The notes beneath the pieces were generated by a model that was not told where the DNA came from, ran no database searches, and was given only the letters and a program-made list of their open reading frames with translations. A stretch of 64,000 nt of DNA, taken from Pseudoscleropodium purum. Lineage: Eukaryota > Streptophyta > Bryopsida > Hypnales > Brachytheciaceae. The position numbers and the translations under genes are program-made. The stretch covers positions 5,208,001 to 5,272,000 of the forward strand of contig OZ017804.1 in assembly GCA_963969395.1 (NCBI GenBank), in the 5' to 3' direction. Positions 21,401 through 33,517 of the stretch are shown here, in pieces; the first letter of the stretch is position 1, and every line of letters starts with the position of its first letter.

Positions 21401-21890
21401 TGTACAAGTCGGGAATGTCCTTTTAATTGGCTTCAAATAGAAGTGGGCAAGCTGTTGTTGTCGGAAACGTGCTTCAATCGATCTTGCGCTCTAATATAAG
21501 TTCAACGTAAACCATACACGCCACGCTATAATTAATATAGCCTTTGCTTTTGGGCTTGTTTCCGAATAGAACACGCCACACCTCCGTAGACCGATGGACA
21601 AAATGTTTGTTGTTGCAAGTCCATGGTTTACAACAAAAATCCCGTGTATGATTCTTGTGCGACTCCTGAGGCCACAACTTGTCAATGTGGTACATTTTAA
21701 CATAGGTCCTGCACATTTTTGATGTCCAATACTCTGCATCTTCATCTTCCCACCCGCTCTCTGCTTTAATTGTAGGGTCATTTAAAATGTCAAGCTGAAG
21801 GTCATGTGTAGCCCCCTTCACTTTGCTCTTTTTTTTGGCTTTGCTTCCTGGAGTCACCCCATCCATATTTCGATCACTTTCGCCGTTCAT
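18492..21890 (-). pseudogene. RING-finger coiled-coil gene (R), left copy, six stops
   Basis: One 1133-codon frame from the ATG at 21890 (reverse) to the stop at 18492, broken by six in-frame stops that are all shared with the right copy. Parts in order: an N-terminal domain shared with the G gene (WTSKMC, YVKMYHIDKLWP, then a VWRVLFG segment); an acidic linker; a long helical/coiled-coil region; a RING-type finger around residues 780-820 (CSLC, CRHTFHITC, CAEC); and a C-terminal region with a basic nuclear-localisation-like patch (KRKQKRKRE). There is no transposase motif. It may act as an accessory ubiquitin-ligase-like protein of the mobile cassette (inference). It lies between H and K. 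Confidence 0.75.
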
Positions 21891-22089
21891 GATTGTCAAT
21901 TGGATTCAATAATCAATTGAAGTGAATAAAAAAATCTCACGTGATCGTCAAAAGTGATGGTATCAACTGTAACCCAGTAACAAAAGATAGAGGACTCCAA
22001 CTCTCCACCCCGTAGGAGCAACTAGCGCATAAAGCAATAGTAGCACATCCAACTTGGCACCGAAGGAGAATTGAAGTGAGAAGAAATGA

Positions 22090-22417
22090 AAAGTCACTCC
22101 ACCTTTATAGCCGTCCGCCGCCGGACCTGCCCCGAACCTCGCGTCTGCCGCACGGACCGACGACGTCCGCTTCGGCAGCGAACACGTCGTCCGCCCGTCG
22201 CCCTGTCCACCCACCCCATCCGCCTTCCAATGCCATCCGCGCTTTGGACACGCCGACCGCCCCACTTAAACACTGACCGCCAACGGCGTCCGCCCAACTA
22301 TCCATTGGTGCATCCTATGAGGCCATTATTATTCAAAAAGAACAATAACATTTCAAAAATAAAACAACCTAATAATCACTACTAAATGAGGATCAATGTA
22401 ATTGATTTATCATTGTG
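22090..22417 (-). repeat. GC-rich 5' flank and 5' terminus of the left R cassette
   Basis: CpG-dense block (22110-22260) followed by the cassette 5' terminal sequence, which stops at 22417 where it replaces the end of the K gene. It matches 26867-27270 and 54310-54690 in reverse orientation. Confidence 0.65.
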
Positions 22418-23401
22418 CAAATGTCCAGCAAGATGCACTGCATACATTATATGCATAAACGCCCATGTCAACTCCATGCGCTTCTTCCGATATCGCCCTA
22501 AACGGTGAGCTTTTACAACCTCCTCTTCGGTTGGATTCGTATACATCAAACAGATTTGAATGTTGTCTGGATAGTCCTTATCCATATTCAACATTTGTCG
22601 AAGAGTTCCACCATTCCACCAATACGCATAACCTTCACACGTCGTTCCGTGCACCGCAGCAAAACGTATCACACCCGTGTGTGGAATTCGAACAGCCATT
22701 GATTCGTTTTGATGTTCTAACTTTGCAAAATCGGGTCGAGTTTGGTGGTGAATTGATTTCTTTGCCGCAAACTCCCAATAAGGAAGTATTCTTGGACATC
22801 CTTCAATACGAACCTTTCGAATCGTTGCATATGCACCTCTTATCGTTCTATCATCAACAACAATCACGCGTACTATATCTGGAAGTGCTATTAGGTGCCG
22901 TTTGGTCCTTTCCGCTTCAGCAACTCCATCATTGCTTTTCTACCAACCAATTGAACCAACTTGATTGTGCGTTTTGGCGAATGGAGCACATCGCCCCCTA
23001 AATAAGTCCGCTTTCAAAATCACTTCTTTAAACTGGGCGTCATTGGGTCGATATTCCTTGCCATATTTAACCAAAATGACTTTGGAATTTCACAAAGCGT
23101 CATGAACCTTGTTCTCCAAACATTTGGTGAAGTGCGTTTTATCCATTTCGTCATGCCACTTCGCCACATTCAATGCATCCAACAACATCTGTGTCATGTC
23201 TACCTTGAATTTAGACACGCACTCCTCTTGATATCTGATGTATTTATTGTTTAAAGACAATGTTGTTTCCAATTCATAAAATTGAACGATGTGCTCAATC
23301 ATGAATTTCTTGTATTCTTCCGAAGAACTTTGGCGAGCTACCTCCAAGTTTGATGGTCCCTCTCCATGTTTTAGCTTTGCAACCTTCTTCTCATTCGGCA
23401 T
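22418..23401 (-). pseudogene. kinase-like gene (K), truncated left copy
   Basis: The start is the ATG at 23401 (reverse). It encodes the N-terminal helical domain and the first half of a protein-kinase-like domain, including the RKVRIEG strand and the EFAAKKS strand with the presumed ATP-binding Lys. The gene is cut at 22418, right after the catalytic-loop start HLHND, where the R cassette terminus begins. An in-frame tga follows the N-terminal domain (near 23090). The full version is at 58552-60042. Confidence 0.75.
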
Positions 23402-23589
23402 CGTGACAAATGAAACTGATATAGATCAAATTTTCTAATTTAAAATTGAATTCCACGTGCAAGTGTTCAAAAAATTGGCAACAAGGGGGCCCCAATAAAC
23501 CACTCTTGCCTTGTTTAGGAAAGGAGCCAATAGAGGATGAACTACCAAGCTCTCTGCTCCACCTTGCATTCACAAGGGGCAAAACAAAA

Positions 23590-23900
23590 GTGACAATGCG
23601 GACGACCCGTCTGCCCCATCGGACGGCCCCAAATCGTCTGCTCGATCGGACGGGCTGGGGGTGGCGTACGCATCAGCCATCTGCCTCCCCGAAACCCTCG
23701 AGCCTTGTCCGCCCGATCGGACGGCCACGGGCGGACAAATCTGGCATCCGCCTGATCCGACGGGCAGCGGTGGACGGCCCCAAACCGTCCACCCGATCGG
23801 ACGGGCCACAGGTGGCGGACGCATTGGCCGTCCGCCTCCCCGAAACCCTTGAGCCCCGTCTGCCCGATCGGACAGCCACAGGTGGACAAATCAAGTGTCT
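23590..23900. repeat. GC-rich minisatellite-like block upstream of left K
   Basis: Degenerate repeats of about 130-200 bp built from cgatcggacgg, ccacgggcggacaaatctgg and gccccaaaccgtcc. The same block lies at 48520-48930 beside the other minus-strand K gene. It is very CpG-rich compared with the AT-rich surroundings. Confidence 0.75.
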
Positions 23901-24506
23901 GCCCGATCTGATTTATTTTCCATATTTGAAAATAGAATCTAAAGAAGAACCACTAATTGTCTAATTTGGGCATTTCTTCATACCAATAAGAAATCATTTT
24001 AGTTTTTAGCAATTGTTGAATGAAAAATAAAAAAATTTCAAATATTCAAATAATTCAATCTTTCATAAATTAATTAGAAATACATTTATATCATTTACGA
24101 GTTTCTAAATGTAATAAACACACAACAATAATTTCAAAATACACACCATGCTAGTACATATTTAACCTCGAATGCTAAATTCAAAAATAGACATAATATG
24201 GCTCTTACAAAGTTACATTTCTTCTTCATATTTTTATTATTTATCAAAGTCGCTTATAGCCTTATACATCAACGCTATTATAAAATAATACAATGATGTT
24301 TTCAACAATATGCTTCCCTACATACATACTTGGTGTACACTATTACACAACACTTTTTGAAAAAATGAACAAAATTGTTGTTCAAAATTGTTCTATTCAT
24401 TTAAAATTTTGTACTACTTCCACCAATCTAGTGCTCTATACTTGTCGTGAGAGTAAAAATGAGAAAATTGAGCAAATACATGCTCACTATATACTTGCAT
24501 GATTGT

Positions 24507-25487
24507 TTATTTGGAATCTGAATCGGACTCAAATTGTTGACCGCTGCCTCTTCTTTGTACTCCAATGAACGGACCACCTCCGTAGTTTCCGTGATATCCA
24601 CTCGGTGCACCTCTTTATCCATAGTTTGAACCTCCAAGAGTAGGAGGAGGAATCGGAGTAGTAGGCTCTAATCCTCTTTCATTTGAAGCCCCGTAATAAG
24701 AGGCCCCATGATGCCCGTATGAATCACTTCTAGTTGATCCCGGATAGTATTGGGTGCTTCCGTAAAGAGAGCAACTATACTGCGGGGTTACATGACTTCC
24801 TTCACTACCTTCGGAGCCCACTTGAGTGGGCGTCGTATAATATGAACTAGATCCACTAGACCTACCATAGTGCGTGTTGCCATAGCTACCTACTCCACCT
24901 TGAGAGCCAATTTTAGGGGGAGTGCTATAATGAGAACCAACTGCACTTGAACCACCATAATGCGTGGATCTGTAGCTCCCTCTTCCACCTTCATATCTAT
25001 TTTGAGGATCGTAACCAAAGTATGAACCACCTCTTCTTTGTTTAGATCCTCGCGTTTCATATTCACGTCCATAGGACCCACCATGCCTATCTTGCTGTCC
25101 ACGATCTTGAAGGCTTCTGCGTGTTGCCTCTTGCATTTGTTGTTCGAATTCAATTCGTTTTCGTTCTTCTACCCGCTCGTGCCTAACTCCAAATGTGACA
25201 AGCGCTTGCATATCATCGTCATCATCGTCATCTGTCCACGCATCTTCAGCATCTCGTAGAACAACTGAAGGTTGTTGTAGATAACCTCGATTGGACTACT
25301 CTGGCATGCAATCGCTTGCGCCCCTCCACTGTGTATCTATAACGGCATCCATGCGCGTATAGTTCTCCACATTGCGACCTGTAGCGGTACGCCAGTCTAC
25401 GTCCTTGTGGAGTATAATCTCTGCCTAAACCATTGCCATAACATTATAATTCATTATATTTGGTTTGGTAGATTTGGTTTGATAGAT
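24507..25487 (-). pseudogene. Gly/Ser/Tyr-rich gene (G), left copy, 5' end deleted
   Basis: 3' two thirds of the gene seen more fully at 49926-51179. It holds an Asp-rich short run, an Arg/Gln-rich helical stretch (FEQQMQEATRRS) and a low-complexity tail of GSYG, HYGG and SHYST words with many Tyr, Gly and Ser. It ends QQFESDSDSK and a stop at 24507-24509. The N-terminal domain is missing because the sequence jumps at about 25487 to DNA that lies 2 kb farther upstream in the other copy. Confidence 0.7.
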
Positions 25488-26866
25488 TTATAACTTTAAA
25501 TGTGAAAGCATTCAATGCCTTTATGCGTTTGTTCATCAATATATTAATTTTAAATAAATAATATATATTTTTTATAACATATGCATAAACCATTGCATTA
25601 AAAAACAAACAAACTAAGAGCCAAGCCAAATAGGCTGGTCAAATGAAGAGAACAAGAGAACAAGAGCCCTACGAGACAAAAAGCAAAGGAAAATAAAGAA
25701 AATATCAAAAGGATTCAAAGGAAGGAGCAAGATGCATTCTTACAAGATCGTAGAATACATAATGATTTCAAAATCCAAACACAAATATATTTTCTATTTC
25801 AATGAGAGTAAAAAATGAACTACCCTGCTCTCAAAGATTGTACAATGTACACGTTATACAAAATGAACATATAACAGAAAGAGTAGAAGACATTGTTTAT
25901 CATGATTGAAAACTGAAATGATTTTTTTTTTCTATGTAGAATATTTTATGAAATGTAACAATGTATTTAATTATCATAGTAATTGGTAGAAATCTTTGTG
26001 TAATATATAAAAACATTTCATTCATGTGGAGTTTTTTCATTTATTTAGGATTAAAATGGAAGTATTATATTCTACAAAGTACAAACCAAAAACAATACCA
26101 TATACCTAAGTTCAAAAGTTTGCAATTGTTTCGTGAATTCATTTTGAAAACTCAAACAAAGAAATATTTTATAATCAATATCTTGTTCATTTGAATCATT
26201 TCAAAATTCGAATTCCGAATTCAATTCCTATTTATAATAGAAATTATGTTTGTCAATTTTTTAGATCTTTAAACAATGAACCCTCTTTTTTAAAATTAAT
26301 ATTTAAAAACATCTAAAATAAGAATATTGGAATTACACTTCAAAATAAATATAGCACATGTATAAGTGTATAATGTATTCTATTCAACCAACTCAAGTAA
26401 CGAATTTTTCTATGTTTTTAAGGAAAAATATAGCCATAGATGATTTGAAAGTTAAAACATTGATTCTTTTTCTTTGTTTTCAAATCTAATCAAAATTTCC
26501 TTAAAAAATATGAAAGACTCGATGTTCATTTGAAGATCGTGATGCACTTTTAATGAGAAATCACAACCTTTCATTAAATATCATGAGGTTGAAATCCATT
26601 AAACTGTTATTCTAATTATGTATTGGGGCCTTTTTTTAAAATTTCATTTGCTTACAATGAAAATGGAATTGATTATTTTTGCAAAACATTTGATTTCCTA
26701 ATGAACTTTAAAAAAATCCCCACCATCTTCAGATTTTCTCAAAACCTATTTAGAGGGATAATATCAGTAAATAATCCAAACATATTCAACTTAACCACAT
26801 TCCCCTCATTCATAAAACAATTTACGGGAGAAAAGAAAAGGTTTAGGATAATTAGGGTATAGGGTT
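25488..26866. repeat. AT-rich segment duplicated at 52930-54302
   Basis: Noncoding sequence, nearly the same in both places (for example tataactttaaatgtgaaag at the start and ggataattagggtatagggt at the end). It separates the divergent G and R genes in both clusters. No gene is seen. Confidence 0.7.
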
Positions 26867-27270
26867 TAGGGTTTACATTTTTTAAAAAGAAAATGATAAA
26901 TCAATTACATTGATCCTCATTTAGCAATGATTATTAGGTTGTTTTATTTTTGAAATGTTACCGCTCTTTTTGAATAATAATGGCCTCATAGGATGCACCA
27001 GTGGACAGTTGGGCGGACGCTGTCGGCGGTCAATATTTAAGTGGGGCGGTCGGTGTGTCCAAAGCGCGGACGGCGTCGGAAGGCGATCAGTGCGGACAAT
27101 CCGGTCGGACAGGTCGGTTGATTGGGTCGGTCGGACGGGGCGACGAGCGAATGGCACGTTCACTGCCGAAGCGGACGTCGTCGGTTCGTGCGGCAAACGC
27201 AAGGTTCAGGGCCGCTTCGCGCGGTCCGGGGCAGGTCCGGCGGGGAATGGCTATAAGGGTAGAGTGACTT
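26867..27270 (+). repeat. 5' terminus and GC-rich subterminal block of the right R cassette
   Basis: Begins TAGGGTTTACATT, resembling the opposite terminus CAGGGTTGAC. AT-rich terminal sequence and then a CpG-rich block with gcggacg words (27010-27250) follow. The R gene starts 200 bp later. Confidence 0.6.
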
Positions 27271-27469
27271 TCATTTCTTCTCACTTCAATTCTCCTTCGG
27301 TGCCAAGTTGGATGTGCTACTATTGCTTTATGCGCTAGTTGCTCCTACGGGGTGGAGAGTTGGAGTCCTCTATCTTTTGTTACTGGGTTACAATTGATAC
27401 CATCACTTTTGATGATCACGTGAGATTTTTTTATTCACTTCAATTGATTATTGAATCCAATTGACAATC

Positions 27470-30400
27470 ATGAACGGCGAAGGTGATCGAAATATGGATG
27501 GGGTAACTCCAGGAAGCAAAGCCAAAAAAAAGAGCAAAGTGAAGGGGGCTACACATGACCTTTGGCTTGACATTTTAAATGACCCTACAATTAAAGCAGA
27601 GAGTGGGTGGGAAGATGAAGATGCGGAGTATTGGACATCAAAAATGTGCAGGACCTATGTTAAAATGTACCACATTGACAAGTTGTGGCCTCAGGAGTCG
27701 CACAAGAATCATACACGAGATTTTTGTTGTAAACCATGGACTTGCAACAACAAACATTTTGTCCATCGGTCTACGGAGGTGTGGCGTTGTCGTGCTGCGA
27801 AACACTGCATTATGTAAAAATGCGTGTTTATTTAGATTTGATTGGATTTGAATTAGCGGTTAGTTGTTTAGAAATTTAAATGACCAAATAAAAGGTGGGG
27901 TCGTGGTGAGAACCACGGTTTTGGGGTCAATGCGGGAGCTTGTTAACGATCTTGGGGTGCCTGCATCTTGTCACTATAGCTCAGGGGTAGGGTAGCGGGT
28001 CAGCTATATTTTCCTGCCTCACTAGCAATGCCAAGCCGTGGGTTACCCGGACCAGTCGACGAGCCCGACGGGGATCGAAACCCGGTCCGGTCGGTTAACC
28101 ATCGACGACTTTAACCAGCCGACCAAGTCCACGACTTGGCGACTGGTTTCGACTATCGAACGGTTTTGTTACCTCCATCGACCTGTCACTTCACCATTTG
28201 GCGTTTATTTTTCCATCTAACTAGTTCCGTTACTTATTTTACCCTTATTAGAATTTTACTAAGTATTTGAGTTGATTTGGCCTTGTTACATAGTTGGAAG
28301 GTGAAGACTGTTTCACCTTCTTTCTTAAGTTTTACTCCTAGTTAGAAAAATAAAAACCAAGCCATTTGGCTAAGGTTTGGAGGTCCACCCATGTAAAAGT
28401 GATATGGGCTGGTTCATGTGGGACTTTGGCATCTAGGAAAAGACTTGGGAAGTTTCCCGAAGTCGGTTTGGTAGTGTGGAGTTGGGGTTTTGGAGGAAAA
28501 TTGGGAACCGAATGTTTGGAGGGGGAGATCTCATGGTGTGTGGAGAATTTTGTAATGAAATTTGGAGCTTTTGTGTATCATATTGTGATGTTTCCGAAAA
28601 GTCCTTGCTTGATTGATTTGAAGTATGCATTTGAGAGTTGTGCTTGTTTGAGTGGAAGAGGGTCTACTGCCTCCTATTTGAAGGGGCAAAGACTTCGATC
28701 GACCAAAGAAGACGGACAGGTCTCTTGTTTGCTTTGAGATTTTGAGGAAGTGTAGAAGAGTTTGTTAGCTTTCTAAAAAGCTATCATTTGAGTTATTTGG
28801 AGCATTTATGAGTGAGTTGTAAGTGTCGAAGTGAGTGTCGAAGTGAGGAAGGGTCTGCTGCCCTTGATTTTAAGGGCCAAAACTTCGGGAGTCCATGGAG
28901 GTTGGATAGAGTGTTAGATTGAATTGAAATTTGGAGGGAGAGTAGAAGTTTGTGTTAGCTTTCCAAAAAGCTATCACTCACCTGATTCGGACCTTTGGAG
29001 TGACGGTGGTGCATGATCGAAGTTCAGCCAAAACATTGAAGATTTGAAGATAGAAGAATCGTGTGTTGTGGCTTGTGACTTGTCATTCTTAGCCGGTTTT
29101 GGAGGCTTGTTGTCATTTATTGTTATTCCTAGCCGGATTTGGAGGCTTGTTGTTTTCAAATTTGCATTGTAAACCTGTTGCGAGTCGTGGTTATCCAATA
29201 AGCGCTTCATTTTGTGTTTGTGGCGGCGAAGTGGGGTTAATGGCCCACATGGTCGATCTTATTTGTTGTTCTCACTAGTGAAAGGCGCTTCCTGGTCACC
29301 ATGGGTTTGAAGTTTAGAATCCTTTCCCCCGGACAGCTCAGCTCGTGGTCTGGCTGTCCCGTTTTTCCTGTCCGAAGCCGTGGTTTCTTATCACATTCCC
29401 TAATCCCTGACCCATTTAGAGCCATCACAGGATAGGCCAACGGTGAGCAGTTCCGAGACGGCAAAGAAGATTCAACGACCAAATTCACGAACATTTACGA
29501 CAGTGTTTCACTGCGACAGCGTTTTGTTCAGACAGTGTTACGATCATTCCTGCGCCAATTCTAACCGCAGCCAGAATCCCCGTGATTTCCTGAGGCAGAT
29601 CGCTCTCTATCCGACAGCGTGTTCTATTCAGAAACAAGCCTAAAAGCAAAGGCTATATTAATTATAGCGTGGCGTGTATGGTTTACGTTGAACTTATATT
29701 AGAGCGCAAGATCGATTGAAGCACGTTTCCGACAACAACAGCTTGCCCACTTCTATTTGAAGCCAATTAAAAGGACATTCCCGACTTGTACAATTTAGAG
29801 GGAGAAACAGAAAAAGTATTAAAAAATACTATTGAGGTGAAAACGGATGGTGTGGAGAAAGCTTCAAATGTTGAAGAATTACGATTTGTACAATCTCCAA
29901 CAAAAGCAATCAATGAAAGCTCTTCGAAAAATGTGGAGAAAGATGTAGAGAAAGATGTAGAGGCGTAGGAAGGTGAAGTCTTTTCCACAGCTCCAACGCG
30001 TTTGACCTTTACACCAAATATTGCGGCACAAACGCAAACGGAGTTTGTAAACGAAGGCAATGTTTGCATGGAACGCGGAGAAACTTCAAAAAGTAAAGTA
30101 GACGAAATCTTGGCGGAGAAGGTGGCAAAGGCTAATGCTACAATTGATAGTCTGATAGCCAACAATTGTTTTGATAGTTTGGTCTACAAATCTTTGCCTA
30201 TGCATCAAGGTGCTGAATCTAGTCCAGCGTTAAGTTTAGAAGACAAAGTACATACGCCTCGTGGACAAGGCGTGACATTTGATAATATATCCTCATTATG
30301 GAGTTCCGAGCGTAAAAGGCGAGCGGAGGAGTGTCCGTTTACAACGTCATTGCCGAGTCCTCTACATCGAACCTTGCAAGACATATCCAATCCAAAACAA

Positions 30401-32701
30401 TTGGAAAATCTTTTGAAGCTCTCGGTTCAGTTTGCTAACCTTCATGAAGAAATAGGCGGATCATCTAACCCCGATGATGGTGCTACTATTGTTCCAATGA
30501 ATCCACTTGCAGATCCAAAGAATGTTGCACATATACTGGATATAGCTTTCAAGATGACGATGTCAACTGAATTTTTAGCGCAAGTTGCTCCGACTTTTAT
30601 GAATTTGGCCAAGGAGTTTTCTTTAATGGCACCAAAGATGTTGAAAGGTGCTATAGCATTTCAGAATCTCACGAAGACTTTCGGACCACTTTTCAAAAAA
30701 AAAGATGTTCACATACTACAATTGCTGGAATATGAGAAAAAAATTGTTGACTTTGGAGGAGTGGAAGCAAGGTGCAAAGTGTTGGAGTTCAAATTAAAGA
30801 CTTCGGAGAGTAAGGTTGAACATATAAAGCAACAATCATCGAGGCAAATGGAGGAGTTGATGAAGATGCGTAAACGGATTGCAGAATTGCAAGGGACCTC
30901 CAAGAATCCCAATGAGGTTGCAATCTCACTAGTGATTGTACTCGGAGACAATTAAGAGACTCAAGAGAGTGAAGATAAGCTCTCTCTTCCTTTTGATAAG
31001 GCCGAAGCAAGCGACAACCCTGCCATTGTGAATGTACAAGAAAGTTACAACATGAGCATGTTAAAAGCGACACAACAACCATCAATGGAAAAACTTTCAT
31101 CCGTTTACGTGAATGCAGAGACGCAAACGGAGAGTTGTGACTTTGAAGAATTGAAGCATAAATTGGAGGAGGCAATTGAAACAAAAGGAATTGTTGAATC
31201 CGAGTTGAATCGATTGCAATTGTGCTTGGATTTGAAGAAGTTTATACCATCTAGCGGCTTGGAGTCTCGATGGTTAGCATGGATACAAAGACTCCAAGAC
31301 AGACCCTATGTAGTATCTCGAGCAATGGCAGATCTTCAAACATTGGCAATGGAGTCGAATGAAAATTGCGATGCCATTCAAAGCTCTTTGAGTTGGTTCA
31401 AGACTATGTTTGACCAACATCCTTCTAAGGGATATACAGAGATCACATGTTGGAGAGACATGGATGCCATATTTGAACGGTTAAACCACATAAAGAAGGA
31501 CCAAGCTCCACCCATCAATTGGGCCTTGGAAGTAGAGGAAGGATGAGTCCCTTACAATACACTTTTAGCACACATCAATGTGAAAGACAAACGAATGGTG
31601 CATGCTTGTGATCCAGCCTCTCCAATCTTGGATGGTTGTTGTAGCCTTTGCCAAGGCCTCTTCAGACCAGAAGGTGCGGTAACCATGGGCCAATGTCGCC
31701 ACACTTTCCATATCACTTGCATTGTAAAAGCATCACTCATTCGTTCGGTGTGTGCCGAGTGTCGTAGTCCATTGAGTGCTAGGTTCTACGAAATGTTTGG
31801 TATCTTGGAAGCTATGCCTCCAAGCCACGAGTACAATCGTTAGAATCTTCCTCTTGATCAAGCGCCGTACAAATTTCAAAATTATCAACATTGGGGGAAG
31901 CCAATTCGGTGGAATGCAAATGAACAAAGGCATGATTTGTACCAGGAATCTCAACAACCATTGGATTTCGATGTATGGATGACTCACAATAGAGAGGTGG
32001 AATTGCGGGCTCGAGGAATCGTAGATGACGCGGCCCGTAAAATGTTTTGTCACAACATGGGGGGACATTGGAGCTTGCAACACGAAAAGTTCTTTCGTTT
32101 TCCACATAAAAAAGTGAAGAGAGGACCAGAAGATAGTTGGGTAGAGGTGAACCATGGAAAAGAGTTCGATAAGCAGTATAAGGCATACGACCACACCCTC
32201 GTAGGTAGGGCCCTTCTATTGTCGAAGTTGGAAGAGGCTACAAAAGTTCGTGCTGTCTACGATACAAATGGACAAACAAACACAGGACATTCATCTGTAG
32301 ATGTGGCAGCAACATTTGATAGGCGCATTGGCGATATTATAGGGCATTGGAAGGCTTTCCTATTGAATGGAGATTGCCTCACAACATGGCAAGGGAAAGG
32401 AGATGATGAAGTTGTTCAAGCGATGGTAGATCGTATGGAGAGCAACTTGAAAACCTTGAAGGCAGACGAAGTCGATTTATCACCGAAAAGAAAACAAAAA
32501 AGGAAGCGTGAAGAGGACGATGACTTCTCTCCGGAAACCAAAAAACAATTTCATAAGGTGGACATCGAAGTTCAATCTGGAAGGCGAATAGTTCGTGTAA
32601 GGCAACAACGGTCAACTCGTCAATCATCTGCTAAACTCCTCGATACAATAGATTTTCCTTTTGTTTTGGGAGAAGGTAGTGGTCCATCTGGTGGAAAGTA
32701 G
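27470..32701 (+). pseudogene. RING-finger coiled-coil gene (R), right copy, split by a solo LTR
   Basis: Inverted copy of 18492-21890. Coding parts are 27470-27787 and 29621-32701, together again 1133 codons with no indel. A 1829-bp insertion plus a 4-bp duplication separates them. In-frame stops lie at 29717, 29768, 29966, 30953, 31544 and 31841, all present in the left copy. Comparison with the 54909 copy shows Trp or Gln codons at several of these positions, so they are secondary nonsense changes. From 29786 to 32701 the translated segments match the left copy residue for residue (about 890 codons). The RING ligands lie near 31638-31762. Confidence 0.8.
27788..29616 (+). mobile_element. 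solo LTR-like insertion (1829 bp) in the right R gene
   Basis: The left and 54909 copies of R read straight through this point; here the sequence TGTCGTGCTG...CTATCCGACA is inserted, with gcgt on both sides (27784-27787 and 29617-29620). TG..CA ends and TGTCG/CGACA inverted termini fit an LTR. There is no internal coding region and no end-to-end direct repeat, so a solo LTR is likely. It contains a roughly 190-bp degenerate internal duplication (28650-28800 against 28845-28990) and a short repeat with agccgg-tttggaggcttgttg (29090-29155). Confidence 0.82.
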
Positions 32702-32999
32702 GATTTGAAGAGAATTTTGTTTTTTTGAAAACAATGGTCTTTTCATAGTTTAAAAACAAAAAAGAATGTGAAAGATTTAGATCTTAAAAAGATCGTATAG
32801 GATTCAATAGTGATATTGGAACTATGTTTTCATGTATTTTGTTTATAAATATATATTTATATATAAAGATGCTATATTTTCATTTGCGTATAAAAATATT
32901 TTTATATGTACATCTTATTTTACGTGGATGCATTCATTTTTTATTGTGTAACATTCAAATTACATAACAATATAAAAATTTTCTAATGACTAATGGCAA

Positions 33000-33215
33000 T
33001 GCGAAGTCCGCCCTGTTCGCCCCGTCCGTCCGCCCCGTCTAGTCTGTGCGTCTGACCGCCTCGTCTAATGCATCCGATCGCCCGTCCGACCCGTCCGTCC
33101 TATCCGTCTGGCTTGTCCGCCCGCCCGACCCGTTCAACAGCACTGTCCGACTCGTTCGACAGACTGATCCGTCTGACCCGTCCGACCAATCACCCCGTCC
33201 GCGCCGTTGGTTGTT
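33000..33215. repeat. GC-rich junction block between right R and H genes
   Basis: CpG-rich run of cgtccgcc, ccgtccgac and tgtccg words. In the left arm the matching position holds an R 3' terminus plus an H 5' terminus. Here those ends are absent and the GC block joins the two genes directly, as expected after a deletion between similar GC repeats. Confidence 0.6.
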
Positions 33216-33517
33216 TTTTAATGTGAACCCTAAAAAATGAACCCTAAATTTTCTGGAGGGGATTATAAATGTTAGAAGAGAAGCTTTTGTATTCACTCTC
33301 GAAAAACCGAACGCTAAGATTTTTAAGGACTATGAACTTCAATTTATTGTGTCTTTTGCTTAATAATGCATAGTTCAATGGACGGAGAAGCTTTGATTTT
33401 CAAAGCTTTGTGTGACTAATTTCATTGATATTGTATACATTGTCACGTTGTAGGTTTCAAATTTAAAACATTCTATTGATTTCTTTTGAAATTGAGGTAA
33501 AACATACACTTGTCAAT

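Noticed and set aside
22076..22385. Arg/Pro-rich reading frames across the GC-rich blocks
   Set aside because: They arise from low stop density in CpG-rich repeats and are not conserved between copies.
23590..23900. CRISPR-like spaced repeats in the GC-rich blocks
   Set aside because: Units are degenerate, unequal in length, without unique spacers, and in a plant nuclear context.
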